Assembly: GCF_018991925.1 (NCBI RefSeq) | Contig: NW_024748870.1 | Location: 5,008,373 to 5,072,372, forward strand | Reading direction: 5' to 3' | Source: Homarus americanus | Lineage: Eukaryota > Arthropoda > Malacostraca > Decapoda > Nephropidae | Length of the DNA: 64,000 nt | Shown: positions 23,961 through 36,206 of the stretch, one piece after another | How the letters are laid out: each line of letters opens with the position of its first letter | How positions within the stretch are numbered: position 1 is the first letter of the stretch | Position numbers and translations under genes: made by a program | Notes under the pieces: generated by a model | Database searches by the model: none | What the model saw: the letters and a program-made list of their open reading frames with translations, nothing else | What the model was told of the DNA's origin: nothing

Positions 23961-24305
23961 GGGGTGTAATTACTGCTGCATTCAAGCACCAATTACCAAT
24001 CTCCCCTAAAATGGAACACTCATTATTACTGGCATACTATAGACGCGTTCATACTTCATCCGCTCCGGGGGTCTGAAAATGTATGAAATATATTAAAAAA
24101 AATCTATGAATTATATACGCAATGTATAATCATGTATGCATCAGTATTATTTGTATTACTGATGATGGTAATCACTATTGGTTGTCAGGAATTGAAATTA
24201 ATCAAGGTGTTCAAGTGTTCGTGTGTTCAGGTGGGTCGTGATGGTTGGTAGTGCATGTTTAGACGACTTGAAGAAATATGGAGTCATCACCCTTAATCTT
24301 CATAC
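23961..24305. other. Unique AT-rich DNA, no gene seen
   Basis: Nothing recognisable. Confidence 0.4.
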
Positions 24306-24770
24306 TTGACTCTCCCTCCCATCTCCCTCCCATCTCCCTCCCTCCCTCTCTCCCTCCCATCTCCCTCCCTCTCGCCTTCCCTACCAATTAAACTAGCTCT
24401 CTTTATTCCTCTTTTCGCTCCACTTTCTTCCTTAGTTTTTCTCCTCGTTTTTATACTTCGTACTCTTTATTCCTCTCTTACATAATTTTTCTCTATCATA
24501 CCTCTCTCTCTTTCCTTCTTCTTCTTTCCCTTTATTCTCTTTCTCTCTCTTTCGCTTCGTCTCCCTTTTTTTATTTTTTTTATTCTCTTTCTCTTCTTCC
24601 CTCTTTCGTCCAAAGCATATCTCTAACTCTTACTACCAATTATTATTTTTTTTTCGCCTTTTACTCTTTCCCATTTTCCTTTCCTCTTCCGTTCACCTGT
24701 ACCTCACTCTCCCCTTTCCCCTTACATCCCCCACAGTTTCCTCTCACCTGAATCTCTTCCCTAATTTTAT
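24306..24770 (+). repeat. Polypyrimidine region
   Basis: It begins with tandem CTCCCTCCCAT units (about 24310-24375) and continues as T/C-rich sequence. Confidence 0.78.
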
Positions 24771-26206
24771 CATCATGTAATTCCCCAGTTAAGTACATAA
24801 CTAATAGAAGGATTTAAACGTGAAGGATAAAGTAAATAAATTATGAGAAATGTGAATTGATATAAACAAAGAAATTAATAATAACGATGGAACAGGTAAA
24901 TTAAGGAATAGATGATATAAAGGTAAATGTATGTGAAGGGGTGACCTACCTTTTGATGTGATTTTGGAACCCTAACCCACAGTGAACAGAACACAGGGAA
25001 AATAGTAACATAACAGTGGCTCTTCTTCCCCTTGTCTGTATATGCATATTATTATCTTCTACTTCCTCACCCCTCTTACATATTCACATTTATTTACTAA
25101 TTTATATAGTACGAGATTCATAAATGACCTGCAGTAGTTTTACATAATATGATGAATAATTTTCAAGAATAATATATATATATGTGTTAAGGTTTGAAGA
25201 GCTGAAGAGAAAATGTTTAGCATTGATTATCTTCAAGAACAAATAGAGGTTATATCATAATCATACACTTTTACATAGTTCCTACCATGGAGCAGGTGAG
25301 ATACTCTGATTCTAGAGTTATATTTTAGATAAGATGTTTATATGGGTTTTAAATGCTAATTCACATTCATTAACAAAATACTCAGCAACATCAATATACA
25401 TAATCATACATTTGTTATAATGAGCTCTAGCTAGTTCACATTCCTCGCGGTTGCATTGTACAGTAGATACAACACTGTTATATTTTTCCTAAGCTGGTAG
25501 ATTGCCCAGTAGTACGTCAATTATTCTCAACCATTGTAGAAAGAGAGAGAATCTGCTTCTTAAGACGTTACCAAAGATTACTACACCTCCCCAATGAGAA
25601 TATCTCCCCTGTGTCTAAATTTAATATGTGTAAATCTCGAGTAAACACACACACACACACACTATATATATATATATTCCGACTTAGCAATCAACTATAA
25701 AATCTAGGTTACCTATATCCTGTATCGTCACATTATAATTCTATCATGTCTTACTAATGTCATACTGATTTCTTATATACTCATGATGGTGGTGATTGTT
25801 TTGTTTTTTTCCTTGCTGATATATCCTCGTCTTCAACATTTCCTTACAATAAAAATATCCTTCCTTAACCATTTCATAAATAAGTAACTGTACCAAAAGA
25901 TTTCCCATAAAACCAATTAAGTTCTACATCTTTGCCACCAAGTCCTCACCTCTGGGCTCTTCTCCCCTGTGTAATGTGGTGTACTAATTGTGAACTTTAT
26001 ACTCTTCCTCTCCATTACGTTGCTTTATGTACCTTAATCTGAGGTGCAGAGATATTCGTACCAAACAGTGGTCAAAAAAACAAACAATTAATATTTAATA
26101 ATATCACTTATGCATAAATTACGTTGGTGTTAAGCTGAAGAAAGACCTTTAAACACGCACAGGGTACAGAAATATGTACATAAATTTGGACATGCATATA
26201 TTTATG

Positions 26207-26208
<2 letters not shown>
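24771..26208. other. Unique AT-rich DNA, no gene seen
   Basis: Contains a short TA run at 25176 and a compound (CA)n(TA)n at about 25646-25677. No coding signal. Confidence 0.45.

Positions 26209-26240
<32 letters not shown>
26209..26240 (+). repeat. (GT)n microsatellite
   Basis: Perfect 32-bp run. Confidence 0.96.
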
Positions 26241-26243
<3 letters not shown>

Positions 26244-26688
26244 AGGTAAGAACTTATAGTGGACATACACACTTGTACTTGTGTGATTAATCCACTAGCC
26301 AGTTTATTTTTCTACATATGTACAAGGGTTCCCATCGCCCCCACCATTCTACTACATATTCTACTTTACAAGATAATAATCTTTAAATCACATAAACACA
26401 ACCACAGTTTATCAGGTTACATTCCACCTATTCCTGTATCTGAAAGCCTCTATGATTCGGAACCTCAGTAGATATTATTAATATTGACTTTAATACAAAA
26501 ACAGGAATTCACGTGTGTATATTTGGTTTACTCTCAGCACAGATTCATAACACGAGCTCCTCAAAAGCCATGTTATCGAGCAACATATGTCTGGATACAT
26601 AATTCATGGCTGTGTACAATTAATATTTATATGTAATTTTGATGCTGTCTTTGATTATTTACGCTTTATATAAACGTGAGTCAGTGAG

Positions 26689-26689
<1 letters not shown>
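26241..26689. other. Unique AT-rich DNA
   Basis: One 70-codon plus-strand frame (26259-26471) with no recognisable features. Confidence 0.4.

Positions 26690-26743
<54 letters not shown>
26690..26743 (+). repeat. (TTA)n microsatellite
   Basis: Eighteen perfect units, the complementary orientation of the AAT run at 21.1 kb. Confidence 0.97.
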
Positions 26744-26744
<1 letters not shown>

Positions 26745-26815
26745 GTGTAAAATTCATATTGTTTTTCACTGAGTCACATTCTCGTTCGTTGGGATGAATT
26801 TCCATTTTTGCAATT

Positions 26816-27445
26816 ACTTCTCCCTTCTATCTCCCTCTCTCCCTCTTACCTCCCTCTCTCCCTCTTACCTCCCTCTCCCTTTTATCTTTCTCTCTTTTAA
26901 CGCCTCTGAAACCACACTCTCACCTCTCACTCTCCTCATATGCTCTCCTCTCCCACGCCTTCATCACCTCCTTCACACCACACTCTTCTCTCACTAGTAT
27001 TTTGCCTTTCCTCTCCTCCTCTTCTTCCTCCTTCTCCTTCTTATTCTTCTCTCTTACCTCTCCTTCTCCTCTTCCATGCCTTGATCCCCTCCTTTACATC
27101 CACTCTCTTCTCTCACCGTCTTTGCCTTTTCTACATTTTTTATTTCTCCCTTTTCCTCTCCCCTCCCCTTATCTCTCTTACACCTTTATTTACACCCACA
27201 TTCTACTTTCACTTCTTCCCTCTTATCTCTCTCCGTCTCTCTCTCTCTCTCCTTCTCCTACTTCCTTTCTCCTCCAAATTTTCTCATATTTTCTCTCTGC
27301 CCCCTGGTCTCATTTCTCCCTACCTTCCTTTACATCTAGTTTATTCTCTCTCTCTCTCTCTCTCTCAACCTTACTCTCTTATCCTTAACCTCTCTCCTCT
27401 CTCTCACCATCACCCTTTCTCTCACTCTCCCTCTCTCACCTCTCC
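26816..27445 (+). repeat. Polypyrimidine region
   Basis: C+T very strongly dominate for about 630 bp, with CTCCCTCTCTCCCTCTTAC iterations at 26830-26880 and TC runs at about 27236 and 27346. Frames of 128 and 171 codons here are low complexity. Confidence 0.88.
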
Positions 27446-27650
27446 CCACACCTAGGTGAGGGGAGAGAGATTAGCCAGGGAGAAAACCATTGAATCGTAG
27501 TGCCAGGGTTGGTTGGCTAGAGGCGTCGACCGAGCATTAGCGGTATAGAAGTTTGTGTACACTTAAGATTTTATTAATATGCCCGGTGGTCCATTTTGTG
27601 TTGACTGCTGTTTGCTGAGAGTAAACAAGACGGGCGCTCCGGTGGTCAGT
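27446..27650. other. Unique spacer between opposed pyrimidine and purine blocks
   Basis: Normal-complexity sequence with several CpGs (GGCGTCGACCGAGC, GACGGGCGCTCCGG). No exon recognised. Confidence 0.4.
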
Positions 27651-27651
27651 G

Positions 27652-28199
27652 GGAAGAGGAATAAGAGATGGTTGGAGCAGGAGAAGGAATAGTGGATGGA
27701 GGTGGTGAAGGAGGAGGCGTAATAGTAGGTGGAAGAAGAGGTGGAGGTGGAGGAGGTAGTAGGGAGGAAGAGAAGGACAGGGAGAATGAATAGTGGGGTG
27801 GAGGAGGTGGTGGAGGAGGAGGAGGAGGAAGAGAAGGAGGAAGATAATGGAGTGAGAGGTAGATGAAGAATGGGATGAGGGAAGAAGTGGGAGGATGGAG
27901 GAGGATGAGGATGATTAATGAATATAGGGATTGGAAGAGAAGAAGGAGGGGGAATGAAAAGGGGAGGAGGAAGAGGAGGAAGAGGAGAAGAAGGAGGAGG
28001 AGGAGGAGGGAGCGGAAATGGATCGCTAAATGGTTGAAGATGAGGATGAAAAGATGAGTAGGAGGAGGAAATGTAGGGAGAGATGAAGAGGATAGAGAGT
28101 AGAGAGAGAAGGACTAAGGTGGAAAGGAAGAAAAGTGAGTGGAGTAAAGAAAGTGTGTAAGATTCTCGCTTAAAATTGAGAGAGAGAGAGAGAGAGAGA
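27652..28199 (+). repeat. Polypurine region ending in (GA)n
   Basis: G+A dominate, with GGAGGTGGTGGAGGAGGAGG and GGAAGAGGAGG words and an 11-unit GA run at 28178-28199. With the pyrimidine block upstream it forms an inverted pair of strand-biased segments. Confidence 0.85.
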
Positions 28200-28389
28200 C
28201 ACTGAAAAGGTGTTCAATCACTACTCCATGTTATCTCCTATGGCCAGGTACTTAATGGCATCAGACAGGTGTACGGTAGAGGACGATCTATAAGAAATCA
28301 TAAGACGCGAGTAACAAACACCTATTTAGCGAGTTTGTTATGTGAACTGTCATCGAGAGAGAGAGGAACAGTTTGGGTCTTGCATCTAG
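28200..28389. other. Short unique stretch
   Basis: Nothing recognisable apart from a five-unit GA. Confidence 0.4.
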
Positions 28390-28945
28390 TTATAGTTACC
28401 TGTTAGATGATGAGTTATAGTTACCTGTTAGATGATGAGTTATAGTTACCTGTTAGATGATGAGTTATAGTTACCTGTTAGGATATGAGTTATAGTTACC
28501 TGTTAGATGATGAGTTATAGTTACCTGTTAGATGATGAGTTATAGTTACCTGTTAGAATATGAGTTATAGTTACCTGTTAGATGATGAGTTATAGTTACC
28601 TGTTAGATGATGAGTTATAGTTACCTGTTAGATGATGAGTTATAGTTACCTGTTAGATGATGAGTTATAGTTACCTGTTAGATGATGAGTTATAGTTACC
28701 TGTTAGATGATGAGTTATAGTTACCTGTTAAATGATGAGTTATAGTTACCTGTTAGATGATGAGTTATAGTTACCTGTTAGATGATGAGTTATAGTTACC
28801 TGTTAAATGATGAGTTATAGTTACCTGTTAAATGATGAGTTATAGTTACCTGTTAGATGATGAGTTATAGTTACCTGTTAGATGATGAGTTATACACACC
28901 TGTTAGATATTGAGTTATAGACATGTTAGAAGATAAATTATAGGC
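28390..28945 (+). repeat. 25-bp minisatellite, about 21 copies
   Basis: The core TTATAGTTACCTGTTAGATG plus ATGAG repeats with an exact 25-bp period and almost no indels. Variants are limited to the position after TGTTA (GATGATG, GGATATG, GAATATG, AATGATG), with the AATGATG type confined to the downstream half (copies 14, 17 and 18). The final two units decay (TATACACACC, then a truncated copy). It is the most homogeneous long array in the window, so probably recent. Copies abut without unique spacers, which rules out CRISPR. Confidence 0.97.
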
Positions 28946-31232
28946 ACCTAATACACGAGCTTGGTTAGTCTACTGTTATAGCTGAGGGGAAACAAACAAC
29001 CAAATAGATCTATGTAGGTATGAGTGAAATATGAAAGGCTCGCAGCGCTTCGTATCCACCACCTCCAAGACGTGTTTGTTCAGTCTGTTGTTTGATCTAT
29101 GAAGCAAACAATGGAAAGGGAGCAGCGGGCAGGTGGAGGTAGGAGGGAGTTAAGAGGAGGGATATAGGAGGTAAGAAGAGGGACATAGGATATAGGAAGA
29201 AGGAAAGAGGGAATAGGATGGTAAGAAATTGGTTATATCTATAAAAAAAAAATTACCCTATCTCGTAACAGAAATTCTTGCCTAACCTTTTTTTTTTTTT
29301 AATAGGATTTACTTGGGTGTTATTTTTGGGCATCAGGTGAAAACAAAAATATTTATGAAAGTCCAGCATGTCAAGAGGATGTGTAGATGTATCTCCAAGG
29401 TGTTGTTTGTTATTTTTATTACTATGAAATATTTTAGTTGGGAAAAGTTTTGTTATGAGTGTATCTGGGTGTTTCAAGTATCTACGGGGCGTGGTAGGAA
29501 TTGAAACATCTCATTAATTCTTGGCTTAAGAACGAGAATGTTATATTTAAACAATTAATAAAAATGTGTGTCTTTTTAATCTCTTGAGAACGATAATGTA
29601 AAGGGCTGTAGATCTAGGGTTCCTCTATTTACTTTCTTTAATCTTTAAAAGGACTGTGTAAAGAAAAGGGAAAGGCAGAGGTTACTTTCTTTCCTAGTGT
29701 AAATATTTCATTGTCAATATTTGTAATCAGATTTGGGTTTGCTCTTAAAGGTTTTGTTAAAACTTGGCCACTTTGTGTTTCCTTCATAATAGCCAAGACT
29801 TGGGAGAAATAGGAGAAGGAAGAGGGGAAAGTATTGAAGGTGGAGAAGAGGGAAGATGAGGAGAATAAGGAAGAGAAGAATAATGATGAGTTAGTGATGG
29901 AAAAATATTAGAAAGATGCAAAAAAAGTGAGATTGAAAGATTGCAGGAATAAGGAAGGAAAGGGTAAGGAGGAAAGATGAATAATTACTGCAAATTAAAA
30001 AAAAAAGGAAAGAGAGACTGAAGTAATGAGAGAGAGACAAAAAAGAGGTGAGACTCTTTCTTTACCACCAAGAGACCTAACATGTTCACTTACCAAAAAG
30101 CTTTTAAGTTGGTCATAAAACTACTACCAATAAAACATAAGGGGGAGAACGAGACTTAAAAGAACAGTTCAATAAAGTGTTTTAACATTTCTTTTGGTTG
30201 TGTATTGATACTGAGGACATATCGTGCACTGCTAACATCCTGAAATCTCTGTAGCTATTGTCAGGTAGCTACTGATTGATCTTAGTTGGTGAGGCACAGA
30301 CAAACTTAAACACCTTTACCTGTTATGAAAGACAGTATAAACGACTTTTTATTTCGAGTAATATATTTCCTATAATCAGTAAAGCCATATAATTTACAAT
30401 ATATATTATTATAATTTGAGTGAAATAAGTGTACATAACCTTACATGCAGATGGGAGTTTTCTAGCGTTATCAAACATCCTGGTAATACAAATGTTATAT
30501 AATCATACCACTATCAATGACAGCTTTGGTCTAAGTTGAAAACGTTTGATTAGCGTTTAACTTTTTTCAGGTAAATAGCTTCATGACGTTAAATATAGTT
30601 TCATAATGTGTCTACCTTTTCTTTATTTCTTTCTTAGTATACATTTTATCCAGTCATATTTTAACTAAAAAATCCTCTGAAATCTACACTAAGCTATGGT
30701 ATTGTCCAAGAAACTTTGTACAGGTATATTACTCTTTGTTAGTTTATTTGCAAAGTTATAGCTATTCCCTATAAGATTACTAGTTTGATTTTCGTCTTTC
30801 CTTATTTAAATACGATTTTTTTTCTTTTACCTTACTAGTTTATTTACAAATTTAAAAACTGTTTCATTGAAAAAAAAAAAGAATCTCTTCTGATTCTCTG
30901 ATTATACAAATTCTTCTTATTAACGAGGGAGTGTTGTATAGCAGCCAGGTTAAACTCCAGTCTCATATTTGGGATGGGTTAATGGAGTGTTTATTCATAT
31001 ATGCTCTTTTAAGGGAGTACAAGATTAAATTATTCAAGGTAGTGTGGGTCAGGCTCTTGATGCATTCTACTGTAAATATTAACTCAGAATTATACTGTGA
31101 TCGATTAAGGAGAACAGATTGATGGTACACTTGTAATATTGGGTCTCTTATAATATTTACATGTGAATTCCTTTTCTTTATTGTTGGTATAAGCGATTGT
31201 ATTTTGTTTATGTTATATTAGAGAACATCCTG

Positions 31233-31233
<1 letters not shown>
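28946..31233. other. Unique DNA, no gene seen
   Basis: AT-rich with a purine-rich patch at 29130-29230 and another at 29790-30050. Small frames have no recognisable features. Confidence 0.45.

Positions 31234-31280
<47 letters not shown>
31234..31280 (+). repeat. (CA)n microsatellite
   Basis: Perfect run of about 47 bp, with a short TCACACACA continuation. Confidence 0.97.
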
Positions 31281-31286
<6 letters not shown>

Positions 31287-31469
31287 ACAATAACATTAAA
31301 AGCATGAAATTATTTGCTAAATATGATATCGGACATGTAGCGTCTCATATAACTAATCATTCAGTCATTCATTCAATCTCACACTCACGCAAGTAGCGGC
31401 AGGAACAAGCAGGAAATAATTGTACTGACTGGTGGGGGTAAAAAAACCCGCTCTAGACCAGATCTCTAG

Positions 31470-31499
31470 CGACCAGACAGGTGAGGACTGGTCTGGTCG
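31470..31499 (+). other. Perfect 9-bp inverted repeat (hairpin)
   Basis: CGACCAGAC and GTCTGGTCG flank a 12-base loop, AGGTGAGGACTG. The loop holds ACAG|GTGAG when joined to the stem, a good 5' splice-site match, but no open exon with known similarity precedes it. No rho-independent terminator is expected in a eukaryote. It may be chance or a small structured element. Confidence 0.45.
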
Positions 31500-31684
31500 G
31501 TTCTCTTTTCATTGTCTTGGAAAGCAACTGTTCACACCAGGCACGTTGAGGGGACGAGAACCTCCTTGCTTTTGAAGTGCTTGAGGAAGGCACAACCCGT
31601 CTCTCCCTCCCCACTCGCTTTCTCTCTATTGTATTCTCTCTCCCTCTCACCCCTTACCTATTTTACACTCACACACACTTCTGC

Positions 31685-32085
31685 ATCACCACCACCATCA
31701 CCACTATTACCACCACTACCACCACATCCGCCACTTCACCAGTACTACTAACTATTACCACCACTACTACCACAATCACTGTTACTACCACTACCATTAC
31801 TCTACCATCATCACTATTACCATCACTACATGCATCACCTCACTAACACCATCACTACCGTCACTATAACTACCACAACCACCACCTCCGCCACTTTTAC
31901 CATCACCACTACCACCACCACCACCATTACCACCAATTATTTTATTACCATCACCATTATTAATAATACCACCACCTTCTTTATTACAACTACTACCATC
32001 ACCACCAATATTACCACCACCCCCCACTATTACAACCACCACCACCATTATTACCACCAACACTATCACCAACACCGCTGGTTCA
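31685..32085 (+). repeat. Imperfect ACC/ATC/ACT trinucleotide tract
   Basis: About 400 bp built from ACC, ATC, ACT and ATT triplets with frequent switching. All frames read as Thr/His/Ile, Pro/Leu/Ser or Gly/Asp/Val repeats. Not coding by any independent sign. Confidence 0.9.
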
Positions 32086-32312
32086 CCATCCCAAGCACTA
32101 TCAACATTATTAAAACGTTTTCACCTGTACCACTAATATGCAGTTTGATTTTGCATTTTTATTGTTATTAAAATGTGTAAAATTAATGTGTATGGTTATT
32201 ATTGCCATTACCATCGTTTTTATTATTATTATTCTTAATTGTTAGATGATCATTATTACTGTATCATGTATATTATATAAATGTCAGTTGGTCTTGTGAG
32301 TTAGTTTGTATT

Positions 32313-32313
<1 letters not shown>

Positions 32314-32383
<70 letters not shown>
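32314..32383 (+). repeat. (TG)n microsatellite
   Basis: Perfect run of about 70 bp. Confidence 0.97.
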
Positions 32384-32387
<4 letters not shown>

Positions 32388-32578
32388 TACTTACGAGGCC
32401 ACAACGAAGAATATTCTGTCTCCTAAAATAAACCCTGACAGTAGATGAGGTGGAAGGGAGAAACGCCAAAACTCTCCTCATCTCTTCATTCTTATTCATT
32501 TCTCTTCACGTCTATTTCCTTCTCCTTATTTACTGATTCTCTCTTTTCTCACTATTCTCGGGGGATCGATCAGAGCTT

Positions 32579-32636
32579 TGTATGTATGTATGTATGTATG
32601 TATGTATGTATGTATGTATGTATGTATGTATGTATG
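32579..32636 (+). repeat. (TGTA)n microsatellite
   Basis: Fourteen perfect TGTA units. Confidence 0.97.
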
Positions 32637-32817
32637 ATTTTGTTTTCATAGATTTTACATTTTAGTCTCTGTTGATCGTCCATAAATCTTAAGACGACAG
32701 TAAGTATATTTTGTTCATAAGGTTGAAGGACATCTTGACTCACGTTCGGGTAATCTGTTACTCCTGATATTCTGGTATCCGGAATGACACAGAAGTAACC
32801 GTATTTAGATACTTGTA

Positions 32818-33150
32818 AAGGGAGGGGGAGGAGGAGGGAGAAATTAGAAGAGTGAGAAGGAGGAGAGAAATAAAATGGGGGAGAAATAGGAAGAGTGCCA
32901 AGGAGGAAAGACATAAAGAGAAAGAGGAAAACAGCAATAAGGAAGGACGTAATAAGAAACAGGAAGAAAGCGAAGATAGGGAATAAAAGAAGCAAAGATA
33001 AACGAATAAATTGGAAGAAAAAGGGAAAGAGAAGAAGGAAGAGAGGAGAAAGGAATGAGAGTTTAATTGGTAGAAGACGATAAGGAAAATTAAGAGAGAA
33101 AGGAAGAGAAAAAATGAAAGAAAATGAAAATACAGAAAGGAAGAGAAATA
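32818..33150 (+). repeat. Polypurine region
   Basis: A+G dominate, with GGAGGAGG and then AAGAGAAAGAGG words becoming A-rich downstream. The 196- and 137-codon minus-strand frames here are Phe/Leu/Ser low-complexity. Confidence 0.8.
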
Positions 33151-33629
33151 ATTTGGACACCAGAGAGTCAAACTTTTTAAAACCTTCTCCCTAAGGACTG
33201 ATAACTCTCTTTAAGACACCAAGAGATACTAATTAAACATTGAACTTTCGAGGGATTGAAAAACAAGAAGGGAACAGTCTGTTGTCAAAATAGTATTGAG
33301 GAATTTGTGAAATTTCTCTGCGTTTTGACTTCAAATATCCAATTACTCGCCAGAATGGAAATAAACCTTCATGTGACGAACAACAGGCACCGTATCAAAC
33401 CATACTAGGTAAATCTGACCTACTGCACCTACATCAATAAGATATATTTTTGGTTATTTTTATTAAGATATCGGTTTTTTCTTTGTTCTTTTCTTCGGAT
33501 ATCAACTCACAATAAAAACAAACATAAGATATTAAAACACCAAAATGGAATGGATTTGTAAAGTTCACGTTAGAGATGAATCGAATCTTCACCATTTTTC
33601 TCACCCATAATTTGTTCCTTGAAAATATG
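33151..33629. other. Unique AT-rich DNA
   Basis: Weak AAGACACCAAGAGATACTAA words near 33215 resemble the decayed repeat that follows. Otherwise featureless. Confidence 0.4.
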
Positions 33630-34045
33630 CATATATGCTAACAGACACACTATGAAGGCATTTATCATGGCAGAGAGACGCTAAACGATGTTCACTGGCT
33701 AACAAAAAGACTAATTGTTATATTCCTTTTGATAGGGACTACGAGAACTCTCCATATAACAGAGACACTTATAGAGATACCACTCACAACAGAGAGAATA
33801 AGAGATATAGACTTGCATACAGAGACTAATGAAGCTCTCTAAGGACAGAAAGACTAAGAGATGCACGTAATGCTAACACAGGCACCTACAATATCAACAC
33901 GGACACAATAAGGGCACTCCTGTTTCAACAAAGTGCTCAAGAACCACAGCACGGTTAACAGAGAATCATTCCCTTCAACAGAAAGAGAAGGTTCTCTCAC
34001 TAACAGAGAAATCAAAACAAGCATTATACTACGAACAGAGGTGCT
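33630..34045 (+). repeat. Decayed minisatellite with AACAGAGA core, period about 30 bp
   Basis: AACAGAGA(C/A)AC-like cores occur near 33758, 33788, 33818, 33845, 33875, 33896, 33927, 33957, 33977, 34002 and 34034. Several intervals are exactly 30 bp. Between cores only loose CTAAGAGAT or CTCTC words are shared. It appears to be an old array well advanced in decay. Confidence 0.6.
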
Positions 34046-34415
34046 AAGAAATCCATCCTATAAGAGATGAAAGTTATTACGAAACTTAACAAACCAAAGA
34101 ATAAATACCACGATGCTCTCACTCGATACACACCCTGAAGTCTATTTATTGCTCTCTGAAGATTTATTGTACAATCAGCCACAACAAAGGTATCGTCCAT
34201 AACTTGGCTGCATCTCCTCAGTGAAATTATTACATGTGACGTCCTTATCTTCCCTATATACACGGCTGAAGTAGCTCACAAACAGGTCACACTTGTGGTG
34301 AAGTTGTTTGAACTGTAAACAGAGGGAATTTTTTGAGATTTTGAAGTGTATTTGTCAACCAAGAGAATGGGGAAGTTGATAAAGAATAGCCGCATTACAA
34401 ATTCCCTTTAAAGAT

Positions 34416-34454
<39 letters not shown>

Positions 34455-35938
34455 GAAAGGATTATGGTTGATTGATATCTGATGGCCTCCAGCATCATGT
34501 ATAAAAGTCACATAATTTTTTAAACTACCAGAATCATCTTTCCCAAACAATTGTTAAACACATTTTATGATAATACGTAATCACAGCATCGAGATCACTG
34601 TGTAAGAACGACCAATCTTTGTTATGTATGTGTTATATGTGAAGTATAGAGTCAGTATAGAATTAAGTGATATTCATGGAAGAGTTTAAACAAATGTGTA
34701 AGTTAGTAAACATCGGTAATGTAACCAAATAAGTCCGTTACATTACTAAAAGTTTCTTGTGTCGTTGGTATTCGTCTTGTAAGATGACCACACGTACAAT
34801 AGTTAAATAAAAAACAGCTACGCAAATAACGATACAGCCACCTCAACCTATCCAGTGTTTATATACAACGAATATTTAGTTAAGTTTAATTGACCCCGAA
34901 ATTGCCAATAGATATATATTTACACACATTGATACAGTGTTAATTAAACCCCTTCATGTACTATGCTACATTGTTACATGTTTACCAAAAGACTAATCTG
35001 ATCGCAACAGCATTTTGAAAAATTTAATTCAATATTTCATGCATTTCATAAGTGCATTGACCTCCCGTCCTGACTGAAGCGGATCAGGAGAGTTCACCCG
35101 ACACACACACACCCGACACACACACACACACACACCTGACCTGTCAAAGTTTGTCACATATACCAACCCATGACACACTCTTCTCCTCACCCCTTCACCC
35201 TATCATTCAAATATTAGTGTCTCCTTTCTCCATTACAAAAGCATATCCGTGACTAATCTCTTCTCGAAATGATTGCAATTAACTGCTTATTTCACATAGC
35301 ATGTCGTTCCTCTGCCTAGTAGTTTCTTTTTGTGTGTCCCTCATCATCAAGTGTCTTCCATCAGCTCTCTCTTAAGTCACGTATCACCACCGTTATTACC
35401 TTATTAGTCTGAATCAGTGCAATTTAATCTGTAATATTAGATCCCAGTCACATATTCACTCCTCGGAAGATTTCATAAGACTTACTAATTCTGTTGTTGT
35501 CACTTCTTCCTCTATCATGACTTGTTTACTGACTATTCGTCCCTAGTACTTGAGTGTTTCTTATCCAATAACTAGTTTTCAACTCTTGTAAATACTTGGT
35601 TTCTATTTGTATTGTAACTCCACTAGGTGCCCCTGCCTTCACACACTCCCTCACACCCATAACTTAGACACAGTTTTGTGATACTGAATAACATCCCAGA
35701 ACCCGATCATTCTTGTTCTCCAAAGACAAAATATATTTTGTGCCCAATGAATAAAGACATTAGTCGTTGAAGAATGTTGAGACAAATGACAACAACACTA
35801 AATATCCAAGGTGGTTTACCTCAGTTTATTTCTTGTCCCTAATACAGAAGTGGTTTACTGCCTCCAGAATATTTGTGTTCCTGCAGGGACGTCCTTGATT
35901 GTTGAAGCACAAAAATATGTACAAGGAACAGCAACAAC
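34046..35938. other. Unique DNA, no gene seen
   Basis: Contains CA runs at 34420-34450 and at 35098-35136 (the latter a CCCGACACACACACA duplication). No coding signal was recognised. Confidence 0.45.
34420..34450 (+). repeat. (CA)n microsatellite
   Basis: Perfect 31-bp run. Confidence 0.96.
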
Positions 35939-35974
35939 GACCTAACCTAACCTCACCTAACCTAACAATACCTA
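35939..35974 (-). repeat. Interstitial CCTAA (TTAGG) patch
   Basis: ACCTAACCTAACCTCACCTA then ACCTAAC: five CCTAA words with one variant. This is the arthropod telomere motif read on the minus strand, opposite in orientation to the patches at 13.2 and 60.1 kb. A TTAGGTT word follows at about 35992. Confidence 0.75.
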
Positions 35975-36156
35975 AGATAATTTAGCTGAAGTTAGGTTGT
36001 GCTGAGGCAGTGAAGGCCGTCTTAAGTGGATTATAGTAAATTCTACCACACATGCCTCACTTCCGATGAAATTTTAATGATAATAGTAAAAAGTTATCCC
36101 CATTTAACAAGAGAGCCAATTTTACGGCTTAACCGTACGATTATCCCCAAAACCAA

Positions 36157-36157
<1 letters not shown>

Positions 36158-36204
<47 letters not shown>
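36158..36204 (+). repeat. (CA)n microsatellite
   Basis: Perfect 47-bp run. Confidence 0.97.

Positions 36205-36206
<2 letters not shown>

Noticed and set aside
28390..28945. CRISPR-like regular repeat array
   Set aside because: Units abut with no unique spacers and the setting is eukaryotic, so it is a minisatellite.
31685..32085. Threonine/histidine-rich protein
   Set aside because: All frames are equally repetitive and the triplets switch without respecting any frame.
32570..33160. 196-codon minus-strand frame
   Set aside because: Phe/Leu/Ser-rich reading of a polypurine tract ending in a tetranucleotide repeat.
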